Shown here in pieces: positions 33,837 through 41,907 of a DNA stretch of 45,972 nucleotides. The notes under the pieces were generated by a model. The model saw only the letters and a list, made by a program, of their open reading frames with translations, did not search any database and was not told the origin of the DNA. Position 1 is the stretch's first letter. Each line of letters begins with the position of its first letter. A program made the translations under genes and the position numbers. The DNA is from Deltaproteobacteria bacterium (lineage in GTDB: Bacteria > Desulfobacterota > DSM-4660 > Desulfatiglandales > HGW-15): NCBI GenBank assembly GCA_019308525.1, contig JAFDIC010000003.1, positions 1-45,972 of the forward strand. Reading direction: 5' to 3'.

Positions 33837-35156
33837 ATGGGTTCCTTTTTAAGTGCTATTGAAACCCTTTCCAGGGAAGAGTTGAGGGTCCTTCAACTGG
33901 AGAGGCTCAAGGAACAGGTCACCTATGTTTCAAGTCGTTCTCCCTATTACCGGAGGCTGTTCAGGAAAAGCCGCATAAGGCCCGGTGACTTTAAGGATCT
34001 CAACGATCTCAAGAAGATCCCTTTCTCGGACAAGTTTAAGATTGCTGAAAGCCAGGAGAGCAAACCTCCTTTTGGAGACCTCTTGTGTGTGCCGGAAACT
34101 GAGATCGTGAAATACTTCAGGACCAGTGGCACGACGTTTCACCCTCGCAACTTCTGCTATACCTATAAAGACTGGAAGCACAATACCGTCGAAGCAATGG
34201 CCAGGATGAAGTTTGCCATCGGTATCAGGTCGGATGACAGGGCCCTCATTGCATTTCCTTACAGCACCTTCATCTCCCTTTGGACCGCCCACTATGCCTG
34301 TGAAAGAATCGGATGCATGGTAATTCCCGGAGGAGGGACGTCTTCCAAGGAAAGGCTCAACCTTATGAAAAGCATGAAAGTGACGGTCCTGTGCGCCACC
34401 CCCACCTATGCCTCCCACCTTTCCAATGTGGCCTAACAGGAAGATATTCACCTAAAGGAGATCCCGCTCAAGCGCATCCATACGGGAGGCGAACACCTCA
34501 GCGCGGTTCCCGGCTCCAGGGCGAGGCTGGAAGATATTTGGGGAGCAAGGGTTTACGACGAATATGGATTCAGCGAGGGAGGAGTACCCGTAGGGGGAGA
34601 ATGCATGGCCCAGGATGGAATTCACGTCAATGAAGACATGCTCATTGCAGAGGTCTTGGATGGCAAAGGGAACCAGGTAATGCCGGGCGAACAGGGGGAA
34701 CTTGTCATCACCAATATCGCCTCCAAGACCATGCCTGTGCTCCGCTTCAAAACAGGGGACATTGTTACCTATGTCGATGAGCCATGCCTTTGCGGGAGAA
34801 ATACTATTCGAATCAAGGTCCTGGGCAGAACGGATGATATGATCGTGATCAAGGGCACAAACCTGTTCCCTGCCATGGTGGAGGAGATCGTGAGAAGATG
34901 CCCTGGGCTGAGTGGGGATTTCATGATCATCATTGACAAGATAAGGGGAAACTATGAATTGATCATTCAGGCTGAACGGGATAGGGGCAAGCGTTTTTCG
35001 AGCCGCGAAATAGCTGCCATAGAGAAGAACATGATCGAAATGTTCAGGGAGAATCTCCGCTTGACACCTGTCATAGAAATAAAGGAGCCCGGCACCCTCC
35101 CGAGGTTCGAGGTGAAATCCAAGAGAGTAGTTGATAGAAGGCCAAAGGCCCAATAG
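33837..35156 (+). pseudogene. Phenylacetate-CoA ligase-like AMP-forming enzyme, interrupted by TAA
   Basis: Codons 1-199 encode the N-terminal part of a PaaK-type AMP-forming ligase (SRSPYYRRLF, and YFRTSGTTF in the ATP/AMP P-loop region). Codon 200 is TAA (34434-34436), and the same frame continues without a shift through RIHTGGEHLS, YDEYGFSEGG, LRFKTGDI and GRTDDMIVIKG to a normal stop at 35156. The total, 439 residues, equals the family's usual length. One base change (for example from CAA, GAA or AAA) explains the stop. Such enzymes make aryl- or acyl-CoA from the acid with ATP. Either the gene is recently inactivated, or the base is a sequencing error. The C-terminal half has no good start of its own. 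Confidence 0.85.
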
Positions 35157-35191
35157 GAACCGGGCTCGGGGTCAGGGAATGCACATTTTCC

Positions 35192-35238
35192 TTGACAAGG
35201 TTAATGAAAAAATATTAGAAGATATCAAACGATCGTTT
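35192..35238 (+). promoter_or_regulatory. Promoter with TetR-type operator, dctPQM operon
   Basis: TTGACA at 35192-35197 is followed by an AT-rich stretch with a poor -10 (TTAGAA at 17 bases, or TATTAG at 15). The operator is the longest palindrome of the set, AAACGATCGTTT (35227-35238), 12 of 12 bases symmetric. It lies 192 bp before the dctP ATG. Confidence 0.68.
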
Positions 35239-35430
35239 AACATATTCACTCTAATCCCCGAAACTCTTTTGAAGTCTTACAGATAAGTCAGGTTTGTATC
35301 GTAATATGTTTTCTGTGCCAGGAAACAACCATGAGCAAGCCTTGGAGAAGGGAAGAACAGGTTCCAGGCTGGGCCATGATTCATCCATGATTCATTTTTG
35401 TCAACATTTTAGTATGAAAGGGGAGGAAAA

Positions 35431-36468
35431 ATGAAGAAGGCGTATGTTCTTACAGTTTTGTCAGTATTTTTGATTTCTTTCTTGGCACTTACACCGGATT
35501 CCGCTTTCTCCCGGCAGATTGAACTGCGGTTCAATTATTCAATGCCGGCGAAGGTGCCACCAACTACGGGCTGGGAATGGTTTGCCCGGGAATTGACCAA
35601 ACGCAGCGGTGGAAGAATCAAGGTTACCACCTTTCCCCATGGTGCATTGTTCAAGATCAGGCAGGCATGGGAAAACATCATCGCAGGTACGGCGGACATC
35701 ACCAATCTCAGTGTCAGGACTTTTGCCAAGCGTTTGCCCCTTACCTCGCTCACCATGCTCCCTACCATCTATTGGCCCGACACTGCCGAAGCAACCGTGG
35801 CAAGCGGGAGGGCCATAATGACCCTCTACAGGGAATTTCCTGAAATACAAGAGGAATTCAGGGACTTGAAGGTCTTGTGCTTCAACCAGTTGGCCGCATA
35901 TCACCTCCTGACCAAGAAACCGGTCCGTAAACCGAGCGATCTCAAGGGAATGAAAATCGGCGCAGGCGGGATCATGGGCGAATTCATCCAAAGCCAGGGT
36001 GGTAGTTTTGTCGCTATCGCACCGCCAAAGTCCTATATGTCACTCAAGACAGGCGTTGTTGACGGCATGGCCATGGCCTGGAGCGCAATGGGTGTATACA
36101 AGCTCTGGGAAGTGGCTGGTTACGTGAATGAGATTACCATAGGCCGCGTCCCGCTCCCGGTGGTCATGAACAAACAGGCATGGAACTCGCTGCCTCCTGA
36201 CCTTCAGGACCTTGTCATGAAGCTCGCGAACGAGCAAATGGAGTATGGCACGAAGACCCTCTATGATAACCTTGTAAGGCAAAAGAAGAATATGATCAAG
36301 AACGGGGTCAAAGCCTATGTCCCCACGGGGACAGTAGCGGAGGCCTGGTCCAATGAATTTCGACCCCTTGAAAAGCGATGGCTCGCTGAAAGGGAGAGAC
36401 AGGGTCTCAAGGTGGCACCAAAAGTGCTGAAAAGATACAAGGAACTTGCTTCAAAGTTTAGGCAGTAG
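35431..36468 (+). CDS. TRAP transporter substrate-binding protein (DctP family), Arg-less paralogue with permeases
   Basis: A 345-residue binding protein with signal peptide (MKKAYVLTVLSVFLISFLAL, cleavage near AFS) and ATG after GGGGAGG. Like its paralogue at 32566 it starts the mature part with IELRFNYSMPAK, and has SDLKGMKIGAGG, in which Gly177 replaces the usual arginine. It is followed by dctQ and dctM, making a complete TRAP set, with a strong stem-loop in the 216-bp gap. Confidence 0.93.
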   Translation: MKKAYVLTVLSVFLISFLALTPDSAFSRQIELRFNYSMPAKVPPTTGWEWFARELTKRSGGRIKVTTFPHGALFKIRQAWENIIAGTADITNLSVRTFAKRLPLTSLTMLPTIYWPDTAEATVASGRAIMTLYREFPEIQEEFRDLKVLCFNQLAAYHLLTKKPVRKPSDLKGMKIGAGGIMGEFIQSQGGSFVAIAPPKSYMSLKTGVVDGMAMAWSAMGVYKLWEVAGYVNEITIGRVPLPVVMNKQAWNSLPPDLQDLVMKLANEQMEYGTKTLYDNLVRQKKNMIKNGVKAYVPTGTVAEAWSNEFRPLEKRWLAERERQGLKVAPKVLKRYKELASKFRQ

Positions 36469-36514
36469 ATCCCGATTCTTGACTGATACGCACCTCATTA
36501 CTGCCCCCGGAACA

Positions 36515-36547
36515 GTTCCCCGGCCTTTTCCAAGCGGGCTGGGGAAC
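36515..36547 (+). terminator. Stem-loop between dctP and dctQ
   Basis: GTTCCCCGGCC (36515-36525) pairs with GGCTGGGGAAC (36537-36547): 11 pairs including one G-U, with an 11-base loop. It is 47 bases after the dctP stop and 137 before dctQ. With no T-run after it, it probably limits or stabilises transcripts so that more binding protein than permease is made. Confidence 0.55.
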
Positions 36548-36684
36548 ATATCAATTAGGCCCCGCGAATCAAGGATTGATGCAGATCACCCGGTTCCTTT
36601 GATCCTGCTTTTCCCGGTGCCGAGGGCGAGAGGGGATGCCTCTTGCCAGCATAACCGATGCAAGAGCCTGGAGGCTGAAAAGTA

Positions 36685-37215
36685 ATGAAAACAACAGAAG
36701 AACTCAGATCAGCGCAAGGACCTGGCTCCATAGAAAGCGGACTTTATAGGGTAAGCACATGGCTCGGTGCTCTTTCGGCCACTGCGCTCTGTCTGATGAT
36801 GCTCGTTACTGTAGTGGACGTGGGCGGAAGATACTTGTTCAACAAGCCCCTATACGGTGCCTATGAGCTGATCGGGATGTTGCTTGTAGCTGCCGGCCCC
36901 CTGGGCATGGCCCTGTGCCAAAAGGATCGCAGACACATCGTAGTATCCCTCGTTGTGGACATGCTCCCGCGCCGAACCCAGGAAGTGATCAACACCATTA
37001 CCCTTTTCCTGAGCCTTGTTGCCTATTCCATAATTACCTGGCAGATGTTGAGGCTCACTGTCCAGTACTGGATGAGGGGCAGAGGTGGTGTCTCACCCGA
37101 CCTAGGCATATCCCTATCATATGTTTCAATTGTCTTTGCCATCGGTGCACTCCTGTTCACTCTCGTGCTTTTATTACACTTTGTTCAATCTCTCTGGGGC
37201 CTGAAAAGGAGGTAA
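36685..37215 (+). CDS. dctQ: TRAP transporter small permease (DctQ family)
   Basis: A 176-residue protein with four predicted helices. The first (ATALCLMMLVTVVDVGGRYLFN) has the DctQ D-V-x-x-R-Y ending. It lies between the dctP and dctM genes, five bases from the dctM start. GGAGG is 12 bases before the ATG, which is slightly long. Expected to form the membrane complex with the next gene. Confidence 0.92.
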   Translation: MKTTEELRSAQGPGSIESGLYRVSTWLGALSATALCLMMLVTVVDVGGRYLFNKPLYGAYELIGMLLVAAGPLGMALCQKDRRHIVVSLVVDMLPRRTQEVINTITLFLSLVAYSIITWQMLRLTVQYWMRGRGGVSPDLGISLSYVSIVFAIGALLFTLVLLLHFVQSLWGLKRR

Positions 37216-37220
37216 GCGAG

Positions 37221-38519
37221 GTGGACCCGGCCGTAATAGGTCTGATCGGTATCTTTTTCCTGGTTGTTTTCATCTTTGCAGGGGTGCCAGTCGGTGTAAC
37301 ACTTGCCCTCATCGGCTTCGGGGGCTTCATCGGCATACTGGGACCCGGCAAGGCCCTGTCAAACATGGCATTGAGCCCCTTCGAAACCGTGAACAGTTAT
37401 TCCTTTGCGGTCATACCGCTCTTCCTCCTGATGAGTACCTTTGTGGGCCGCAGCGGTATAGGCGAAGATGCTTACAGAACGGCCCGCGCATGGGTCGGAC
37501 ACATCAAGGGAGGGCTCGCCATGGCCACGGTAGTGGCATGCGGTCTTTTCGCTGCAACAAGTGGTTCCAGTCTCGCCACTGCGGTCGCAATGGGCAAGGT
37601 CGCCTACCCTGAAATGAAAAAGCTTCGTTACGATCCAACGCTCGCCATAGGTTGCATTGCCGCCGGTGGGTCCCTGGGTCTGCTAATCCCACCCAGCATG
37701 GCCTTCATCCTCATAGGCATCCTGACAGAGGTTTCCATAGGAAAGCTCTTCATGGCGGGAATCATTCCGGGAATCCTGGAAATCATCTCCTATGCCGTCG
37801 CAATTTACATCATGTGCAGGCAAAATCCTGCGATGGGTCCTGCCATTGCCCCCCTCTCCATGATGGAAAGAGTGAAATCCATCAAGGATACCTGGATGGT
37901 GGCGGTCCTCTTCATTGGTGTCATCGGTGGCATCTATGGAGGCGTCTTCACTCCCACAGAGGCAGGAGGTGTCGGGGCATTTGGTGCCCTGGCCATAGGG
38001 CTGCTCACAAGACGCCTCAACCGGGAAGACCTGAAGTTCTGCTTCATGGACACGGCCCGTCACACGGCAATGATTATCGTCATGTTGATCGGCGCCTTTG
38101 TTTTCATGCGTTTTCTTGCCTATACTCGCATCCCCAATCTCGCAAGCGAATGGGTGGTGTCCATGAACATGCCTCCCATGATCATCATCATCGTTATCCT
38201 GGTCAGCTTCCTTTTCTTTGGCATGTTTTTTGACATGTACGCGGTGGTCATTTTGACCACACCAATCCTCTTCCCCATAATAATGGACATGGGGTTTGAT
38301 CCTGTATGGTGGGGGGTCATCATGTGCAGGATGATCGAGATAGGTATGGTCACACCTCCTTTCGGCATAAACCTGTTCGGGCTCGCCGCATCTGCCGAGG
38401 TGCCCGTCGGGACCATGTATAGAGGGATAATACCCTTCGTTATTGCCGATGTATTCGTGGTTGCAGCCCTCGTGGCCTTTCCCATACTATCCACTTTCAT
38501 CCCTTACCACCTCATGTAG
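37221..38519 (+). CDS. dctM: TRAP transporter large permease (DctM family)
   Basis: A 432-residue DctM permease with about 12 helices. Typical blocks: FAGVPVGVTLALIGFGG, SGSSLATAVAMGKVAYPEM, LIPPSMAFILIGI, GGVFTPTEAGGVGAFG, IEIGMVTPPFGINLFG. The frame is open well upstream inside dctQ, but that part is an out-of-frame shadow; GTG 37221 with AGGAGG 8 bases before it gives the correct N terminus. Completes the second TRAP importer, which likely serves one or both Arg-less binding proteins. Confidence 0.93.
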   Translation: MDPAVIGLIGIFFLVVFIFAGVPVGVTLALIGFGGFIGILGPGKALSNMALSPFETVNSYSFAVIPLFLLMSTFVGRSGIGEDAYRTARAWVGHIKGGLAMATVVACGLFAATSGSSLATAVAMGKVAYPEMKKLRYDPTLAIGCIAAGGSLGLLIPPSMAFILIGILTEVSIGKLFMAGIIPGILEIISYAVAIYIMCRQNPAMGPAIAPLSMMERVKSIKDTWMVAVLFIGVIGGIYGGVFTPTEAGGVGAFGALAIGLLTRRLNREDLKFCFMDTARHTAMIIVMLIGAFVFMRFLAYTRIPNLASEWVVSMNMPPMIIIIVILVSFLFFGMFFDMYAVVILTTPILFPIIMDMGFDPVWWGVIMCRMIEIGMVTPPFGINLFGLAASAEVPVGTMYRGIIPFVIADVFVVAALVAFPILSTFIPYHLM

Positions 38520-38587
38520 GGAACGCCACGGAACGGTGTGCTTCAAGTTGATACCCGGGCCTTGCAAAGAGAAGGCAGGTCGGGGTG

Positions 38588-38854
38588 TCACCCGGCCTTA
38601 AAAAACAGCACCGTGACTGCAACAGCGATTGCAGCCCCGGGAAGGCCTATGAAGAGCAGTCCCATCCACGCGGCCCGGGGTTCCATCTCCTTGTAAGAGG
38701 CAACGAAATTCTGCCCGGCGAGGGCGAAAAGTGCTAGGGCAAGAGCCCCTAGAGGCCAGGCGTACCAGGCAACGTCGTGGCCTCCCTGCCATACCCACAT
38801 CAGGAGCCTCATTCCCCCTGCCCCTATCAGCAATCCATACAAGAACCACCACAT
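38588..38854 (-). CDS. rdhB: Reductive dehalogenase membrane partner (RdhB-like)
   Basis: An 88-residue hydrophobic protein with three predicted helices (about 3-20, 30-48 and 65-85) and the N-terminal MWWFLYGLLIGAGG start that resembles RdhB anchors. It follows rdhA by 18 bp on the same strand. In respiratory systems RdhB tethers RdhA to the outer face of the membrane. Here RdhA has no export signal, so it might dock RdhA on the inner face. The gene is convergent with dctM. The call rests on size, topology and position. Confidence 0.7.
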   Translation of the reverse strand: MWWFLYGLLIGAGGMRLLMWVWQGGHDVAWYAWPLGALALALFALAGQNFVASYKEMEPRAAWMGLLFIGLPGAAIAVAVTVLFFKAG

Positions 38855-38872
38855 TGGCTTCGCATCTCCTTT

Positions 38873-40360
38873 CTATTCCAGCAGGGTCTTTTTCACATCG
38901 TTGACGCCGTGGGGAGGCATATTCAATCGCCACCAGGCCTCGAGATCCCTCTGCTTTTGGTAGCCGAACACACCGTCCATCTTGGTTATGAAGCTGTTCA
39001 CAGCACCAGTCATAACGGGGTTCTTTGAGATGGTGGCCTTGATGATCTTGTGCATAAAGGACTTGTCCTTTTTGCTGAAGGGGCACACCGCAAAACAGGT
39101 AGAACAACCCGTTGTGGAGATAGACCACCACGTCCTGCAAGCGACAGAGTTTTCGTACCATGTCCTGTGGCCGGGATTGTTCCACGGCCCTACCGGTTCC
39201 CAAAAAGGCTCTGTTTCCAGGCTCAATGTCCCTACGGGGCACTTTTCCGCACATACCTTGCAGGTTTTACAGAAACGCATGATCCCGGCATCTATGGGCC
39301 TGGTAGGGGCAAGAGGCAGGTCCGTCACAATCTTGAAAATCCTCTGGAGCGGCCCGTACTCCGGGCTGATCATCCTGTTCAAGCGACTCATCTCCCCAAG
39401 CCCCGCCATAATCCCCAGTGCCGGAGCAATCCCAAGCCCGTTGAACCACATCCCCATGAGCCCCTGGTAGCCCAGGACGTGGAGGAATGTCTGGAGCCTG
39501 TCCATAATATTTCTGGCCCTGCCGTAGGCGGATCCGCTCGCCGAACTGGAAAAGGCCGTGGGTGCCAGCCCGGACCTCCTCTTTATCAACTCTTCCGACA
39601 TCTGGATGGAAAAGACTATGACCCACCGCGCCCTTTCAGGGATAACCCGCTTTTCCGCGGTTTCATAAGCCCTGTCTACAGGCTCAAACTCCAAGCGCTT
39701 TCCGTCCAGGGCATCCACTGCGTATATCAATTTGCGATGTCGCTCATCGAGCTCGACAAATCCCACCTGGCTCGCACCGAAATGCCTGAGAGCAGCCCGA
39801 ATCATGCGCGAGTTTTCTTCAGGAGGCCCTTCGTACCTCGGCACACCGAGTTCCTCCGGGCTCAAAGGCCTCGGCCTGGCAGGATCATGGAGCCTTGATG
39901 TCGTGACATCCCTGGTATAAAAATCCCCCTCCTCTTTCGTTTCAGAGATCGTGCTCGCCCAGGTACCCAGAAAAGTGACCGGCACGGAGCCAGACTGACC
40001 GTAGGATATGTCAAGGGCCCGCTCCCTGAGCGTATACCCAGGCTTATTGTCAAGGATCCACTGTTTGAATTTCTCCTCCCGCTCCTTGTTTAGCTTGCGT
40101 GCCTTCTCCTCCCCCACGTACCTCTTCCATGATACCTGCTGTATCTTTGTTGCATCAAACCGCTCCATCCCTTTCCAGTCAACCTCCATGGTAGGCTCAT
40201 CGACCCACCCCACCCACCAGGGCCGCTTCCATTCGGCCAAGGGAGAAGCAATGACCTCGTCGAGGTCATGGTAAGTTCGGCCGCCGCTTCGTGGATCTTT
40301 TTCATCCAGACCCAGGTTACCTATGTAGTCACGCCCTCTCATTGTACTGCGCTTTGCCAT
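38873..40360 (-). CDS. rdhA: Reductive dehalogenase (RdhA family) without Tat signal
   Basis: A 495-residue corrinoid/iron-sulfur reductive dehalogenase, which removes a halogen from an organic substrate with two electrons. It has the RdhA block RPWWVGWVDEPTMEVDW (46-62), a central B12-binding-type region (about 180-355) and two cluster motifs: C364-C367-C370-C374-P and C408...C419-C422-C426-P. Respiratory RdhA proteins start with a Tat signal (RRxFxK plus a hydrophobic segment). None is present here, and an in-frame TAA eight codons upstream excludes a longer form. AGAGGA precedes the ATG. The promoter carries the TetR-type operator. Epoxyqueuosine reductase is a relative with similar cysteines, but it is shorter and lacks the WW...EPT block. 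Substrate unknown. Confidence 0.87.
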   Translation of the reverse strand: MAKRSTMRGRDYIGNLGLDEKDPRSGGRTYHDLDEVIASPLAEWKRPWWVGWVDEPTMEVDWKGMERFDATKIQQVSWKRYVGEEKARKLNKEREEKFKQWILDNKPGYTLRERALDISYGQSGSVPVTFLGTWASTISETKEEGDFYTRDVTTSRLHDPARPRPLSPEELGVPRYEGPPEENSRMIRAALRHFGASQVGFVELDERHRKLIYAVDALDGKRLEFEPVDRAYETAEKRVIPERARWVIVFSIQMSEELIKRRSGLAPTAFSSSASGSAYGRARNIMDRLQTFLHVLGYQGLMGMWFNGLGIAPALGIMAGLGEMSRLNRMISPEYGPLQRIFKIVTDLPLAPTRPIDAGIMRFCKTCKVCAEKCPVGTLSLETEPFWEPVGPWNNPGHRTWYENSVACRTWWSISTTGCSTCFAVCPFSKKDKSFMHKIIKATISKNPVMTGAVNSFITKMDGVFGYQKQRDLEAWWRLNMPPHGVNDVKKTLLE

Positions 40361-40468
40361 GGTGTCCTCTCCGCCCTTTGGTTACCCTTACAGCTCAGGG
40401 CATTGCGAGTGTTATCAGGAACAGATCATTGTTCGAAATTTTTCTTGAAAAAAAGCAAAATATCTTTT

Positions 40469-40512
40469 AATGATCGTTTGTTTTTGATACCATTACTGGT
40501 ACAGCCTGTCAA
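40469..40512 (-). promoter_or_regulatory. Promoter with TetR-type operator, rdhA
   Basis: On the minus strand TTGACA (40512-40507), 17 bases, TATCAA (40489-40484), then AAACGATCATT (40479-40469) 4 bases on. It lies 108 bp before rdhA. Promoter and operator geometry equal those of the AOR and CoA-transferase promoters. Confidence 0.75.
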
Positions 40513-40587
40513 GGCCGGTTTTCCCCTGGAATTTCCAGCAAATGCGGATTTCCGTTGAGATGTTCAACATTTCGCGGTCCCAAGACC

Positions 40588-40851
40588 TAATTACCCGTGG
40601 TGGAGCTGGCTGAAAAACAACTTGAAATAGGCACCAGGGGGCTCGTCGAGAACGCGCAAAAGCAAAAGAGAAACATGCTCAAGGGGGGGATAAAGGTCAT
40701 AGTACCCACGCCAGAGCAAAAGGCATTGTGGGAAAAGGCCAAGAAACCCCTGGAACAGGTATGGCTTGACATGTGCCTGAAGCAGGGGGTCACAGTAGCA
40801 CCCAAGCTTCTTGCGAGATACAAAGAACTGGCGGCGGCAGCGTACAGATAG
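40588..40851 (+). pseudogene. 3' third of a dctP gene
   Basis: The frame opens just after an in-frame TAA (40588-40590) and gives about 86 residues that align with the C-terminal quarter of the DctP proteins: VELAEKQLEIGTRGLVEN, then APKLLARYKELAAAAYR at the end. No signal peptide, N lobe or ligand region exists, so it cannot function as a binding protein. The break lies about 80 bp from the rdhA promoter, suggesting that the dehalogenase module was inserted or that a deletion removed the rest of dctP. Confidence 0.75.
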
Positions 40852-41119
40852 ACGCGATCCTGGGTTCCTGCGCGGAGGAAACCCTTGAACGGGCCGAGCT
40901 ATCAAGGACGGGAGAGGTTTCCCTTACATTCCCTGGCGCATTGAGGGAGCAAGGGAAAGCACCACCCGTGAATCCCCCTGAGGTCCGGAATTGACATCCA
41001 GAGCTGTTATGATTTAGGATCTTGATTGTCGGAATACCCCGAGTTGGCATGGATCACATGTATGCCTTGGAAAGCTCGGCCACGAGGGTCGAAGATGATA
41101 GGGGAAGAGAAGGCACAGG

Positions 41120-41893
41120 TTGAAGCTATCCACCTTGAAATACGAGAAAAGAGGCCATATGGCTCTGCTGGGCCTGACCACCGGGATCAGTGGCACGGGG
41201 CCAGCCCTGAACCTTGCGGAGGATCTCTCCGAAGTCTGCTCCCATATTCAGTCCGACAGGGAGATACGGGCGGTCCTCCTGTATTGTCATGAAAAAAACG
41301 CCCTTTCAATGAGCGGTGAGGCGCTGGAAAAGTGGGCAAGTGAGGTTCGGGCGAAAGGTGAAAGGCTCCCTTCCATGGCCGGGGCAATCTCAGGTTTGGA
41401 GCAACCCGTGGTTGCCGGAATCCGGGGAGATGCCATCGGACCGGGATTAGAACTGGCCCTTGCCTGTGACGTCAGAATCGGAACCAGTGGTTCCAGTTTC
41501 GGACTCCCATATATCAACCTGGGGCTTATCCCATGGGATGGAGGGACGCAGCGACTTTCGAGGTTAATTGGTAAGGGGAAGGCCATGGAGATGGTGCTCA
41601 CCGGCCAGATTATTGATGCCCAGGAGGCTTACAGGGTCGGTTTGCTAAACAGACTGGCATCCGATGATGAGGTCAAAGGCCTCGCTCTGGACATGGTCAC
41701 CGAGATGGCTTCAAAGGCCCCATTCTCCCTGGCCTACGCCAAGGAAGCCGTAAACAAGGGCATGGACCTGACACTTGAGCAGGGATTGCGTCTCGAAGCG
41801 GATCTCTACTTCTTGATACAGACGACCCAGGACCGCACTGAAGGCATAAGGGCTTTCCAGGAAAAGAGGAAGCCCCTCTTCGAAGGAAAATAG
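41120..41893 (+). CDS. Divergent crotonase-family protein lacking one catalytic glutamate
   Basis: A 257-residue crotonase-fold protein; the only in-frame start is TTG 41120, preceded by AGAAGG, since a TAG closes the frame 21 bases upstream. The first hydratase glutamate is kept (Glu111, GPGLELALACD) but the second is Tyr131 (FGLPYINLGLIPWDGG instead of PE...PGAGG). The oxyanion motif A-G-A-D-x-x-E is also replaced (around YCHEKNALSMSG). It therefore may be an isomerase, hydrolase, dehalogenase-like or lyase member rather than a hydratase. It is 14 bp upstream of a canonical crotonase, so both may act in succession. TTGACA at 40991-40996 could be its -35. Confidence 0.82.
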   Translation: MKLSTLKYEKRGHMALLGLTTGISGTGPALNLAEDLSEVCSHIQSDREIRAVLLYCHEKNALSMSGEALEKWASEVRAKGERLPSMAGAISGLEQPVVAGIRGDAIGPGLELALACDVRIGTSGSSFGLPYINLGLIPWDGGTQRLSRLIGKGKAMEMVLTGQIIDAQEAYRVGLLNRLASDDEVKGLALDMVTEMASKAPFSLAYAKEAVNKGMDLTLEQGLRLEADLYFLIQTTQDRTEGIRAFQEKRKPLFEGK

Positions 41894-41907
41894 CGGAGAG
41901 TTTTTGG

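Noticed and set aside
34434..34436. Programmed readthrough or recoding at the ligase stop
   Set aside because: The codon is TAA, not TGA or TAG, and no stimulating hairpin was seen directly after it.
36915..37220. N-terminal extension of the dctM frame into dctQ
   Set aside because: The extra residues are an out-of-frame reading of dctQ; the GTG at 37221 has a strong ribosome site and gives the normal DctM length.
38873..40360. Epoxyqueuosine reductase (QueG) as identity of the dehalogenase-like gene
   Set aside because: QueG is about 300-380 residues and lacks the N-terminal WW...DEPT...DW block; length, cysteine layout and the RdhB-like neighbour favour RdhA.
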